Assembly: GCA_946552115.1 (NCBI GenBank)
Contig: CAMNRH010000010.1
Location: 1-64,000 of the forward strand
Source of the DNA: an uncultured Lachnospiraceae bacterium
GTDB lineage: Bacteria; Bacillota; Clostridia; Lachnospirales; Lachnospiraceae
Direction: 5' to 3'
Length of the DNA stretch: 64,000 nt
In this document: piece after piece, positions 54,033 through 63,350 of the stretch
Layout of the letters: each line of letters starts with the position of its first letter
Numbering within the stretch: position 1 is the first letter of the stretch
Made by a program: the position numbers and the translations under genes
The notes under the pieces: generated by a model
Database searches by the model: none
What the model was told of the DNA's origin: nothing
What the model saw: only the letters and a program-made list of their open reading frames with translations

Positions 54033-54236
54033 ATGAAAGAAGGAATACATCCAGCATATCATCAGGCAACAGTAACTTGTAACTGTGGCAATACATTTGT
54101 AACCGGCTCTACAAAAGAGGATATTCACGTAGAGATTTGTTCCAAATGCCACCCGTTCTACACAGGACAGCAGAAAGCTGCTCAGGCACGCGGCCGTGTT
54201 GATAAGTTCAATAAGAAGTACGGAATGGGCAAATAA
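54033..54236 (+). CDS. rpmE: 50S ribosomal protein L31 (zinc-binding form)
   Basis: A ribosomal protein of 67 aa. Both zinc pairs are present: CxC in '[14 protein letters not shown]' and CxxC in '[12 protein letters not shown]', so this is the zinc-containing C+ type. The ATG at 54033 follows AGAGGTG; the GTG at 54024 is within the ribosome site. Confidence 0.96.
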   Translation: MKEGIHPAYHQATVTCNCGNTFVTGSTKEDIHVEICSKCHPFYTGQQKAAQARGRVDKFNKKYGMGK

Positions 54237-54249
54237 GTATGCAAGTATC

Positions 54250-54280
54250 GGGTTGAGGTTTTAAAATCTCAACCCTTTTT
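54250..54280 (+). terminator. terminator of rpmE
   Basis: An 8-bp stem (GGGTTGAG / CTCAACCC) with a 10-nt loop followed by TTTTT, 13 bases after the stop codon. Confidence 0.88.
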
Positions 54281-54302
54281 ATCATGTAAAAAAGGAGTGT
54301 TT

Positions 54303-55241
54303 ATGAAGTCATCCAATATCGGGGGTCAGGCGGTTCTGGAAGGGATTATGATGAAGCATAAGGATGAATATGCGGTGGCAGTCAGAAAGCCTGACGGAGA
54401 AATTGTCGTTCAGAAAGATTGCTATAAAAGTATTGTGAGTTGGGAAAGCCTTACGAAAATACCGTTTATCCGCGGCATTTTTAATTTTGTGGATTCGATG
54501 GTTCTGGGAATTAAGACTTTGACTTATTCCGCGGAATTCTATGAGGAAGAGGAGGAAAAAGAAAGGGTACTTACGGAGGCGCAGGCCTTGAAACAGGAAA
54601 AGAAAGAAAAGCTTCTTACGGCGGGTACGGTTGTCTTTTCAATTATCATTGCCGTCGCCATATTTATGGTGCTTCCCTATTTTCTGTCCTCCGCGCTGAA
54701 GCCGGTTGTCAGGTCTTATACGATACGGACTGTTATCGAGGGCTTTGTGAGAATCGGTATTTTTATTGTATATATATTGCTTGTCTCGAGGATGGAGGAT
54801 ATTCAGCGGACCTTTATGTATCATGGCGCGGAGCATAAATGTATCAATTGTATCGAGCACGGGCTTCCGCTTACCGTGGAAAATGTACGGATAAGCTCCA
54901 GACAGCATAAGAGATGCGGAACAAGCTTTTTGTTTTTTGTAATGGCGATTAGTATTATTCTTTTGATTCTCGTCCGTGTGGAATCGCCGTTTATGCGGGT
55001 GCTTGTTCGGATTGCACTGCTTCCGGTCATTGCGGGGGTTTCCTATGAGGTGCTTAAGCTGGCGGGAAGAAGTGAAAATCCGGTTGTAAATCTTCTCAGT
55101 ATGCCGGGGCTTGCGGTACAGAGGCTGACAACGAAGGAGCCGGATGACAGTATGATAGAGGTGGCGATTCAGGCAGTAGAGGCTGTGTTTGATTGGAGAG
55201 CTTATGAAGCGGAAAATTTTGACACTGCAGCAGATATATAG
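54303..55241 (+). CDS. DUF1385-family membrane protein (YqhQ-like)
   Basis: A membrane protein of 312 aa. Family landmarks are 'IGGQAVLEGIMMKH' at the start, 'MYHGAEHKCINCIEHG' (about 175-190) and 'SSRQHKRCGTSFLFFV' (about 198-213), with His/Cys residues that suggest metal binding, and about five helices. The family sits beside prmC-prfA in many Firmicutes and its role is unsettled. The ATG at 54303 follows AAAGGAG. It overlaps prmC by 38 bases. Confidence 0.9.
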   Translation: MKSSNIGGQAVLEGIMMKHKDEYAVAVRKPDGEIVVQKDCYKSIVSWESLTKIPFIRGIFNFVDSMVLGIKTLTYSAEFYEEEEEKERVLTEAQALKQEKKEKLLTAGTVVFSIIIAVAIFMVLPYFLSSALKPVVRSYTIRTVIEGFVRIGIFIVYILLVSRMEDIQRTFMYHGAEHKCINCIEHGLPLTVENVRISSRQHKRCGTSFLFFVMAISIILLILVRVESPFMRVLVRIALLPVIAGVSYEVLKLAGRSENPVVNLLSMPGLAVQRLTTKEPDDSMIEVAIQAVEAVFDWRAYEAENFDTAADI

Positions 55242-56088
55242 AGAGGGGGCTGCGTCTCTTAGGGCAGCAGGGATTTTGGACGCAGATTTGGATGCGTGGC
55301 TGCTTCTTTCCTTTGTGACCGGTCTTGATAAGGCTGCTTATTACGGGAATCCGGGCCGTCTTATGGAGGAAAGGGAGCAGGAGCTTTATTTTAAATGGAT
55401 TGCTCTTCGCAGTGACAGGGTTCCGCTGCAGCATCTTACAGGAGAGCAGGAATTTATGGGGTATCCCTTTTTCGTGAATAAGCATGTGCTGATTCCGAGA
55501 CAGGATACTGAGACGCTTGTAGAAGAGGCGCTTAAAAGGCTTAAACCGGGAATGCGGATACTGGATCTTTGTACCGGTTCAGGCTGTATCCTTATCAGTC
55601 TGTTAAAAATGAATGCATGTAAGCTTCGGATGGATGATATACGGGGTACGGGGACTGATATATCGGAAGAAGCTCTTTATGTGGCTTGGAAAAATGCCGA
55701 AAGACTTGGAATTCAGGCGGACTTTTTGCAGAGTGATTTGTTTGAATGTGTGGAGGGGCAATATGATATGATTGTGTCGAATCCGCCGTACATTCCTACG
55801 GAGGTTATTGAAAGGCTTCAGGATGAGGTGAGAGTCTACGATCCGTATATAGCGCTTGACGGCGGAGAGGACGGATTATATTTTTACCGTAAGATTATAA
55901 ATGACAGCGTGCAATATATCAAAAAAGAAGGGGTCCTTTTATTTGAAATCGGGCATGACCAGGGACAGGCAGTGTCTTTTCTGATGCGTCAGGCGGGATA
56001 CGGAAAGATTCAGATGAAGAAAGATCTGGCAGGTCTTGACCGGGTGCTGATTGGCAGTTACAATGGAAAAGAGTCCCGTAAATGTTAA
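55204..56088 (+). CDS. prmC: release-factor glutamine methyltransferase
   Basis: An S-adenosylmethionine-dependent enzyme of 294 aa that methylates the Gln of the GGQ motif in release factors, including PrfA encoded next. 'ILDLCTGSGCILISLL' is the cofactor loop (about 120) and 'IVSNPPYIPTEVI' is the NPPY substrate motif (about 190). 'VPLQHLTGEQEFMGY' and 'VLIPRQDTETLVEEAL' are family features. The ATG at 55204 follows GGAGAG inside the end of the DUF1385 gene. Confidence 0.94.
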   Translation: MKRKILTLQQIYREGAASLRAAGILDADLDAWLLLSFVTGLDKAAYYGNPGRLMEEREQELYFKWIALRSDRVPLQHLTGEQEFMGYPFFVNKHVLIPRQDTETLVEEALKRLKPGMRILDLCTGSGCILISLLKMNACKLRMDDIRGTGTDISEEALYVAWKNAERLGIQADFLQSDLFECVEGQYDMIVSNPPYIPTEVIERLQDEVRVYDPYIALDGGEDGLYFYRKIINDSVQYIKKEGVLLFEIGHDQGQAVSFLMRQAGYGKIQMKKDLAGLDRVLIGSYNGKESRKC

Positions 56089-56106
56089 ATTTGAGGAGGA
56101 AATAAG

Positions 56107-57180
56107 ATGTTTGACAGATTAGAGGATTTACTTATCCGGCTGGAGGAAATCTTAAGTGAGCTGCAGGAGCCGGATGTGGCAAATGACCAGAACAGGTTTC
56201 GCAGGCTTATGAAAGAGCAAAATGATTTGACGCCGATTGTGGAAGCCTATAAAGAATATAAAAAATGTAAGGAGACGATAGATGACAGCCTTCAGATGCT
56301 TGACGAGGAGTCGGATGAGGAGATAAGGGAGCTGGCAAAAGAGGAGCTTAACGCCGCTAAGGCAAGAGTAGAGGAGCTGGAGCACGAGCTTAAAATTCTT
56401 CTGCTTCCGAAAGACCCGAATGATGATAAAAATGTTATCGTTGAGATCCGTGCCGGTGCAGGCGGGGATGAGGCGGCGCTTTTTGCGGCGGAGATTTACC
56501 GTATGTATATGCATTATGCGGAGAGCAGGCGCTGGAAAGTTGAGCTGGTGGAATGCGAGGAAATCGGCATTGGCGGAATGAAAAACGTTACCTTTATGAT
56601 TAACGGAAACGGGGCGTATTCCGTGATGAAATACGAATCCGGCGTACACCGTGTGCAGCGTGTGCCCGAGACTGAGTCCGGGGGAAGAATCCATACCTCC
56701 ACCATTACGGTAGCCGTCATGCCGGAGGCGGAAGAGGTAGATATCCAGATAGATGAAAAGGATATCCGTATTGATGTTATGCGTGCGTCCGGAAACGGCG
56801 GACAATGTGTCAATACAACAGATTCCGCGGTACGTCTTACCCATTATCCGACCGGAATCGTAATTTACAGCCAAACAGAGAAATCGCAGCTTCAGAATAA
56901 GGATAAGGCGTTTGCCCTTCTGCGCGCAAAGCTGTATGATTTGGAATGTCAGAAGCGTCATGACGCGGAGTCCGAGGCGAGAAAGAGCCAGATAGGAACC
57001 GGCGACCGCTCCGAAAAGATTCGTACCTACAATTTTCCGCAGGGCCGCGTAACGGACCATCGTATCGGGCTTACGCTTTATAAGCTGGATAAGATTATGA
57101 ACGGGGATATACAGGAAATTATTGACGCATGTATCGCCGCAGACCAGGCGGCAAAGCTGGCAAATATGAATGAATCATAA
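56107..57180 (+). CDS. prfA: peptide chain release factor 1
   Basis: Reads UAA and UAG stop codons and frees the finished protein; 357 aa, full length. The codon-recognition tripeptide is PET in '[17 protein letters not shown]' and the peptidyl-transferase motif is GGQ in '[19 protein letters not shown]' (about 230). Both are intact, so UAG should be an active stop codon here. That matters for the two in-frame TAG codons at 7974 and 19987. AGGAGG precedes the start. Confidence 0.97.
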   Translation: MFDRLEDLLIRLEEILSELQEPDVANDQNRFRRLMKEQNDLTPIVEAYKEYKKCKETIDDSLQMLDEESDEEIRELAKEELNAAKARVEELEHELKILLLPKDPNDDKNVIVEIRAGAGGDEAALFAAEIYRMYMHYAESRRWKVELVECEEIGIGGMKNVTFMINGNGAYSVMKYESGVHRVQRVPETESGGRIHTSTITVAVMPEAEEVDIQIDEKDIRIDVMRASGNGGQCVNTTDSAVRLTHYPTGIVIYSQTEKSQLQNKDKAFALLRAKLYDLECQKRHDAESEARKSQIGTGDRSEKIRTYNFPQGRVTDHRIGLTLYKLDKIMNGDIQEIIDACIAADQAAKLANMNES

Positions 57181-57219
57181 CGCCGCGAATGTAAAATATC
57201 ATTCATAAAAGGATATTCG

Positions 57220-57249
57220 TTGAATAAAGTCGGTTCCATGTGGTATAAT
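57220..57249 (+). promoter_or_regulatory. promoter of membrane-anchored protein gene
   Basis: TTGAAT (57220-57225), an 18-bp spacer and TATAAT (57244-57249), 43 bases before the start codon. Confidence 0.6.
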
Positions 57250-57292
57250 TTAGTTAAACGCAGACGAATAGACGGATGAGAGGTTGTTAGGA

Positions 57293-57754
57293 ATGATGAT
57301 TGCCAGAGATGATGAAGTGAAGCGCAGCAGGATATGGAGATTTGCCATTATTATATCTTCTGTTCTGATTGTTGTAATTGTGGTATACCTGCTGATGAAG
57401 ATGTTTACGGCCAATCCTTTGGAAGGAAGCTGGGAGGGGGAGGACGGAGACATCGCAATTCATGTGGGTGTAAATGGGACCATGACGGTAAGTATTTCCG
57501 ATGTTTCAGAGGGAACAGACCTTGATATAAAGATGTCTTACACACTGGATAAGGATGCGAAGACGATTACTATCAGGGAGGATGCGTCAGAGCTTGACCG
57601 TCTGGCGGGGCTTTCGGACGGAGCATATACACGGGAGACGTTGGAAAGCGCTCTTGCAAATGTAATGACAACCTTTAATTACAATATAGAAAGCGGTGTT
57701 TTAACTCTTTCGGAAAGAGAGTATGGAGAACAGCTTACATTTACAAAGAAATAA
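57293..57754 (+). CDS. membrane-anchored lipocalin-like hypothetical protein
   Basis: A protein of about 153 aa: a basic start, one membrane helix (about residues 15-36) and an external part beginning 'NPLEGSWEGEDGDIAIHVG'. That resembles small beta-barrel domains of the DUF5640 kind (moderate recollection). It has no catalytic motif. A second ATG at 57296 is equally possible. It has its own promoter and terminator, between prfA and ispG. Confidence 0.65.
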   Translation: MMIARDDEVKRSRIWRFAIIISSVLIVVIVVYLLMKMFTANPLEGSWEGEDGDIAIHVGVNGTMTVSISDVSEGTDLDIKMSYTLDKDAKTITIREDASELDRLAGLSDGAYTRETLESALANVMTTFNYNIESGVLTLSEREYGEQLTFTKK

Positions 57755-57774
57755 TTGCAGCCGCGCTTTGGCGG

Positions 57775-57802
57775 AAGAGTCCGGTAATACGGGCTCTTTT
57801 TA
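57775..57802 (+). terminator. terminator before ispG
   Basis: A 9-bp stem (AAGAGTCCG / CGGGCTCTT, one T.G pair) with a 6-nt loop followed by TTT, 20 bases after the preceding stop codon. Confidence 0.8.
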
Positions 57803-57833
57803 ACAGTAGAAAGAATATTTTGGAGGAAAGCAT

Positions 57834-58889
57834 ATGTACAGAGACAGCACAAAAAAGGTGAATATTGGAAATGTGGTAATCGGCGGAGGAAGCAGCATTG
57901 CAATCCAGTCCATGACAAATACCCGCACGGAGGATGTGGCAGGAACGGTTTCTCAGATATTGGAGCTTGAGCGCGCGGGCTGTGAGATTATCCGATGCGC
58001 CGTACCGACGAAAGAGGCCGCGGAGGCACTGGGTGAAATTAAAAAGCAGATACATATTCCGCTTGTGGCGGACATTCATTTTGATTACAGGCTGGCAATT
58101 TGCGCAATCGAACACGGAGCGGACAAGATTCGTATTAATCCGGGAAATATCGGGGATGAAGCCCGGATAAAAGCCGTTATCGATAAGGCGAAAGAGTATC
58201 ACGTGCCGATTCGTGTCGGTGTCAACAGCGGCTCTTTAGAAAAACCGCTGATAGAAAAATATGGCGGTGTGACGGCGGAGGGCCTGGTAGAAAGTGCGCT
58301 TGATAAAGTGCGTATGATTGAGAAGCTTGGATATGAGGAGCTGGTGGTGAGTATTAAATCGTCGGATGTGATGATGTGTGTAAAAGCTCATGAGCAGATT
58401 GCCGGAAAGTGCCCGTATCCGCTTCATGTGGGAATAACGGAAGCCGGGACGCTGCTTGCGGGCAATATTAAGTCCTCCGTCGGGCTGGGGCTGATTCTCC
58501 ATCAGGGAATCGGGGATACGATACGGGTATCCCTTACCGGCTCCCCCGTAGAGGAGATTAAGTCGGCAAAACTTATTTTAAAGACATTGGGATTAAGGAA
58601 AGGCGGAATTGAGGTGGTATCCTGCCCAACCTGCGGCAGAACGAAGATAGATTTAATCAGTCTTGCCAATCAGGTGGAGGAGATGACGGCTGATATTCCT
58701 TTAGATATTAAGGTGGCCGTAATGGGCTGTGTAGTAAACGGTCCCGGAGAAGCGAAAGAGGCGGACATCGGTATTGCAGGCGGTATCGGCGAGGGACTTT
58801 TAATGAAACGGGGAGAGATAATAAAAAAGGTAAAGGAAGAGGAGTTATTAGAGGTATTAAGACAGGAGCTGCTGCATTGGAATGAATAG
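57834..58889 (+). CDS. ispG: 4-hydroxy-3-methylbut-2-enyl diphosphate synthase
   Basis: An iron-sulfur enzyme of the MEP isoprenoid pathway, 351 aa. The 4Fe-4S ligands are the Cys pair in 'VVSCPTCGRTKIDL' (about 264-267) and the Cys in 'VMGCVVNGPGEAKEAD' (about 299), with the Glu nearby. The TIM-barrel part shows 'IQSMTNTRTEDV' and 'KIRINPGNIGDEARI'. The ribosome site is GGAGG. The gene overlaps polC by 8 bases. Confidence 0.96.
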   Translation: MYRDSTKKVNIGNVVIGGGSSIAIQSMTNTRTEDVAGTVSQILELERAGCEIIRCAVPTKEAAEALGEIKKQIHIPLVADIHFDYRLAICAIEHGADKIRINPGNIGDEARIKAVIDKAKEYHVPIRVGVNSGSLEKPLIEKYGGVTAEGLVESALDKVRMIEKLGYEELVVSIKSSDVMMCVKAHEQIAGKCPYPLHVGITEAGTLLAGNIKSSVGLGLILHQGIGDTIRVSLTGSPVEEIKSAKLILKTLGLRKGGIEVVSCPTCGRTKIDLISLANQVEEMTADIPLDIKVAVMGCVVNGPGEAKEADIGIAGGIGEGLLMKRGEIIKKVKEEELLEVLRQELLHWNE

Positions 58890-61800
58890 AAAACCATTTT
58901 TTGAAGTATTTCCCACATTAAAGGTGGGAGAAGAGCTTAGACAATTATTTTCAGAGGTACAGGTCACGAAGGTGGCGGCAAATTCCATGCGTACCTTTAT
59001 TAAGGTGTATCTTGTAAGCGGTCATCTGATTCAGAAAAACCATATCCGCGAGATGGAGCAGCTGGTAAAGCTTCAGCTTTTTGCCGGGAACCGGATACAG
59101 GTGCGGATTGTGGAAAGCTTTGAGCTTTCCGGGCAGTATACGCCGGAGAATATTATGACAGAGTACTTTGAAAGCTTTCTTACAGAGCTGAATGACAGAA
59201 GCGTAGTGGAAAGAAGCATGTTTCAGAATGCAAAATACGCTTTTGAGGATGAAAATATCTTATGTCTCCAGCTTTCGGATACGATTGTAGCTCAGGGAAA
59301 GAAAGAATCTATGGCGTCATATTTGCAGGAGGTATATAAAAACAGATTTTGCCGCCCTGTTGAAGTGCGCGTTCTCTATAAGGAAGCGGGAGAAAGTAAG
59401 CTTAAATATAATGATATGCGGCTTAAGCAGGAGGTAGAATCTATTCTTTCCCAGGCGGAGAATATACAGAAAAAACAGGAGAAGGCTTCTTTGAAGACGG
59501 ACGGGAAGAAAAAGGAATTTAAGGAAAAGAAATTTACCGCAAGGAGCAAAGCTCCTGATGCGGAAGGCTTGATTTACGGACGTCCTTTTGACGATGAAGC
59601 GATAGAGCTTTCGCAGGTCGCAGGAGAGATGGGGGAGATTACGTTCCGCGGAAAGGTAATGAGCGTCGATACGAGGGAAATTCGGAACGAAAAGACAATT
59701 GTTATGTATGCGGTTTCGGATTTTACCGATACGATCATGGTAAAAATGTTTGTAAGAAACGAGCAGCTTCCGGATATACTCAGCGAAATTAAAGGCAGTG
59801 CATTTCTGAAAATAAAGGGTGTTACGACAATTGATAAATTTGACGGGGAGCTTACAATCGGTTCTGTATTCGGGATAAAGAAAATTCCGGATTTTACCGA
59901 AGCGAGAAAGGATACGGCGCCGGAGAAGCGTGTGGAGCTCCATTGTCATACGAAGATGAGCGATATGGACGGGGTATCCGAGGTAAAGGATATTGTAAAG
60001 CGCGCCCATGACTGGGGGCATAAGGCGATTGCGATTACGGATCACGGAGTTGTACAGTCCTTTCCGGATGCGAATCACTATATTGAAACACTGGATAAAG
60101 AAGATCCTTTTAAGGTCATTTACGGTGTGGAAGGGTATCTGGTAGACGACCTTCAGGATGTGGCTGTAAATGAAAAGGGCCAGTCTCTCGAAGGAACCTA
60201 TGTTGTATTTGATTTGGAGACAACGGGATTTAGTCCGATTAAGGATAAAATTATTGAAATCGGGGCCGTAAAAGTGGAAAACGGTGTCATTACCGAGCGG
60301 TACAGTACATTTGTTAATCCCGGAGTACCGATTCCCTTTGAGATTACGCAGCTTACCAGTATTACGGACCAGATGGTTATGGATGCCCCGGGAATTGAGA
60401 CAGTGCTTCCGGAGTTTCTCGCGTTCGCGAAAGATTCGGTGCTGGTGGCGCATAATGCCTCCTTTGATGTGGGATTTATTGAGCAGAACTGCCGGTATCA
60501 GGACATTGCGGCGGATTTTACGTCGGTAGATACGGTTGCCCTTGCGCGAATTCTGCTTCCGACCCTTTCGAAATTCAAACTGAATATTGTAGCGAAAGCG
60601 CTCAATATTTCTCAGGAGCATCATCACAGGGCGGTGGACGACGCCAGAGTTACGGCGGAAATATATGTAAAGTTTATTCGGATGCTTCATGATATGGATA
60701 TTTATGATTTGAAAAAGCTGAATCGGTTCGGCGCGCATAATGCGGATGCGGTAAAAAAGCTTCCGTCCTATCATGTCATTATTCTCGCAAAGAATAATGT
60801 GGGCCGGGTGAACCTGTACACGCTTGTATCCAAGTCTCATCTTAAGTATTTTTCCCGTCAGCCGAGAATTCCGAAAAGCGAGCTGTCAAAGCACAGGGAA
60901 GGTTTAATTGTCGGCAGCGCCTGCGAAGCAGGGGAGCTGTATCAGGCAATTCTGAATGAGAAGTCAGATGAGCGGATTGCAAAGATTGTGGATTATTATG
61001 ACTATCTGGAGCTGCAGCCGGTGGGAAATAACGAGTTTATGATTGAGAGTCCCAGGATAAAAAAAGTAAACAGTATAGAAGATATACGGAATATGAACCG
61101 GCAGATTATCCGGCTTGGCGAGAGATTTAATAAGCCGGTGGTCGCCACCTGCGACGTTCATTTTTTAGACCCGGAGGACGAGGTATACCGCCGGATTATT
61201 ATGGCGGGCAAGGGTTTTACAGATGCGGACAGGCAGTCTCCGCTCTATCTTCATACGACGGAGGAGATGCTCGCGGAGTTTGAATATCTGGGTTCGGCTA
61301 AGGCGAAAGAGATTGTGATAGACAATCCGAATAAAATTGCGGATATGATTGAAAAAATTTCTCCGGTCCGTCCGGATAAATGTCCGCCGGTCATACCGGA
61401 TTCAGATAAGGAGCTGAAAAGGATTTGTTATGAGAAAGCGCATTCCATGTATGGGGATCCGCTCCCGGAAATTGTTGTGGAGCGTCTGGAAAGAGAGCTG
61501 CATTCGATTATCTCGAATGGCTTTGCGGTCATGTATATTATTGCTCAGAAGCTTGTATGGAAATCGAATGAGGACGGGTATCTTGTAGGCTCCCGAGGCT
61601 CGGTAGGCTCCTCTTTTGTTGCGACGATGGCGGGAATTACGGAGGTAAATCCGTTAAGCCCCCATTATTATTGCCGTAAATGTCATTACAGCGACTTTGA
61701 GTCCGAGGAGGTGCGGGCATTTGCGGGAGGCTGCGGCTGGGATATGCCGGATAAGCTGTGCCCGGTTTGTGGGGAACCGCTTGTAAAGGACGGCTTTGAC

Positions 61801-63333
61801 ATTCCCTTTGAGACTTTTCTTGGATTTAAGGGAAATAAAGAGCCCGATATTGACCTTAATTTTTCCGGAGATTATCAGAGTAACGCCCATAAATATACGG
61901 AAGTTATTTTTGGGGAGGGACAGACGTTCCGGGCGGGGACAATCGGAACGCTTGCCGATAAGACGGCGTTCGGTTATGTGAAAAATTATTACGAGGAACG
62001 CGGGCACAGAAAACGGAAATGCGAGATTGACCGTATTGTACAGGGGTGTACCGGAATACGCAGAAGCACCGGGCAGCACCCGGGAGGAATTATCGTGCTT
62101 CCGCATGGGGAGGATATTAATTCCTTTACTCCTGTGCAGCATCCGGCGAATGATATGAATACGGACATCATTACGACACATTTTGATTATCATTCCATTG
62201 ACCATAACCTGTTAAAGCTGGATATTCTCGGCCATGATGATCCGACGATGATTAAATCGCTGGAGGCCTATATCAGCTCTCCGGCGATGGAAAATGAATA
62301 CAATGAGACAGACAATCCTTTTGCCGCAACAAAAATTCCGCTGGATGACAAGGGAGTGATGTCTCTGTTTCATGATACCTCCGCTCTGGGAATTACGCCG
62401 GAGGATATCGGCGGCTGTCCGGTAGGCTGTCTTGGAATTCCGGAGTTCGGGACGGATTTCGTTATTCAGATGGTAGTAGACACTAAGCCGCAGACGCTGT
62501 CAGATTTAATACGGATTTCAGGACTGTCCCACGGAACCGATGTGTGGCTTAATAATGCCCAGGAGCTGATTAAGAGCGGAAAGGCAACAATTTCCACGGC
62601 AATCTGCACCCGTGACGATATTATGACATATCTTATTAATAAAGGAATGGACAGCGAGGAATCCTTTACGATTATGGAGCGTGTCCGTAAGGGCGCCGTG
62701 GCAAAGGGGAAATGCAGGGAATGGCCGCAGTTTAAAGAGGACATGAAAGCAAACGGGATACCGGAATGGTATATCTGGTCCTGTGAGAAGATAAAATATA
62801 TGTTTCCCAAGGCGCATGCGGCGGCCTATGTCATGATGGCATACCGGATTGCATACTGTAAAATCAATTATCCTCTTGCCTATTATGCGTCATATTTCGG
62901 AATCCGCGCAGATGCATTTTCCTATGAGCTGATGTGCCAGGGGAAAGAAAAGCTTCAGCAGCATATAGATGATTATACAAGACGGGCGGATTCTTTAAGT
63001 AAAAAAGAGCAGGATACAATGAAGGATATGCGGATTGTCCAGGAAATGTACGCGAGGGGATACGAATTCCTTCCGATTGACATTTACCGGGCAAAGGCGG
63101 CAAGATTCTGCATTATAGACGGGAAATTGATGCCGCCCTTTACCAGTATTGACGGAATGGGGGAGAAAGCGGCAGAGGCGGTAGAGGAGGCCTCGAAGGA
63201 CGGACCTTATCTGTCCAGAGACGATTTCAGGCAGCGGACAAAGGCGAGTCAGACGGTGATAGACTATATGGGGAAATTGGGACTTTTAGGAGATTTGCCG
63301 GAATCCAATCAATTGTCACTGTTTGATTTGTAA
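58882..63333 (+). CDS. polC: DNA polymerase III alpha subunit, PolC type
   Basis: The replicative polymerase of low-GC Gram-positives, 1483 aa. Order of domains: an N-terminal tau-binding part, an OB fold ('TFRGKVMSVDTREIRNEK', about 255), a PHP domain ('VELHCHTKMSDMDGV', about 352) split by a DEDDh 3'-5' exonuclease ('YVVFDLETTGFSPI', about 440), then the polymerase core with a zinc-finger-like Cys cluster ('YYCRKCHYSDFE', 'LCPVCGEPL') and the catalytic 'EPDIDLNFSGDYQ' (about 988). The C-terminus 'ESNQLSLFDL' ends in a beta-clamp-binding type peptide. All parts appear intact. Confidence 0.97.
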   Translation: MNRKPFFEVFPTLKVGEELRQLFSEVQVTKVAANSMRTFIKVYLVSGHLIQKNHIREMEQLVKLQLFAGNRIQVRIVESFELSGQYTPENIMTEYFESFLTELNDRSVVERSMFQNAKYAFEDENILCLQLSDTIVAQGKKESMASYLQEVYKNRFCRPVEVRVLYKEAGESKLKYNDMRLKQEVESILSQAENIQKKQEKASLKTDGKKKEFKEKKFTARSKAPDAEGLIYGRPFDDEAIELSQVAGEMGEITFRGKVMSVDTREIRNEKTIVMYAVSDFTDTIMVKMFVRNEQLPDILSEIKGSAFLKIKGVTTIDKFDGELTIGSVFGIKKIPDFTEARKDTAPEKRVELHCHTKMSDMDGVSEVKDIVKRAHDWGHKAIAITDHGVVQSFPDANHYIETLDKEDPFKVIYGVEGYLVDDLQDVAVNEKGQSLEGTYVVFDLETTGFSPIKDKIIEIGAVKVENGVITERYSTFVNPGVPIPFEITQLTSITDQMVMDAPGIETVLPEFLAFAKDSVLVAHNASFDVGFIEQNCRYQDIAADFTSVDTVALARILLPTLSKFKLNIVAKALNISQEHHHRAVDDARVTAEIYVKFIRMLHDMDIYDLKKLNRFGAHNADAVKKLPSYHVIILAKNNVGRVNLYTLVSKSHLKYFSRQPRIPKSELSKHREGLIVGSACEAGELYQAILNEKSDERIAKIVDYYDYLELQPVGNNEFMIESPRIKKVNSIEDIRNMNRQIIRLGERFNKPVVATCDVHFLDPEDEVYRRIIMAGKGFTDADRQSPLYLHTTEEMLAEFEYLGSAKAKEIVIDNPNKIADMIEKISPVRPDKCPPVIPDSDKELKRICYEKAHSMYGDPLPEIVVERLERELHSIISNGFAVMYIIAQKLVWKSNEDGYLVGSRGSVGSSFVATMAGITEVNPLSPHYYCRKCHYSDFESEEVRAFAGGCGWDMPDKLCPVCGEPLVKDGFDIPFETFLGFKGNKEPDIDLNFSGDYQSNAHKYTEVIFGEGQTFRAGTIGTLADKTAFGYVKNYYEERGHRKRKCEIDRIVQGCTGIRRSTGQHPGGIIVLPHGEDINSFTPVQHPANDMNTDIITTHFDYHSIDHNLLKLDILGHDDPTMIKSLEAYISSPAMENEYNETDNPFAATKIPLDDKGVMSLFHDTSALGITPEDIGGCPVGCLGIPEFGTDFVIQMVVDTKPQTLSDLIRISGLSHGTDVWLNNAQELIKSGKATISTAICTRDDIMTYLINKGMDSEESFTIMERVRKGAVAKGKCREWPQFKEDMKANGIPEWYIWSCEKIKYMFPKAHAAAYVMMAYRIAYCKINYPLAYYASYFGIRADAFSYELMCQGKEKLQQHIDDYTRRADSLSKKEQDTMKDMRIVQEMYARGYEFLPIDIYRAKAARFCIIDGKLMPPFTSIDGMGEKAAEAVEEASKDGPYLSRDDFRQRTKASQTVIDYMGKLGLLGDLPESNQLSLFDL

Positions 63334-63350
63334 AAAGGAGGTATTTATCT

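Noticed and set aside
56152-57060. 302-codon open frame antisense to prfA
   Set aside because: It is a shadow of the complete prfA gene, with no ribosome site or recognisable motif.
59317-60840. 507-codon open frame antisense to polC
   Set aside because: It is the mirror of polC coding bias; the protein is Arg/His/Ile-rich with no domain, while polC is intact on the other strand.
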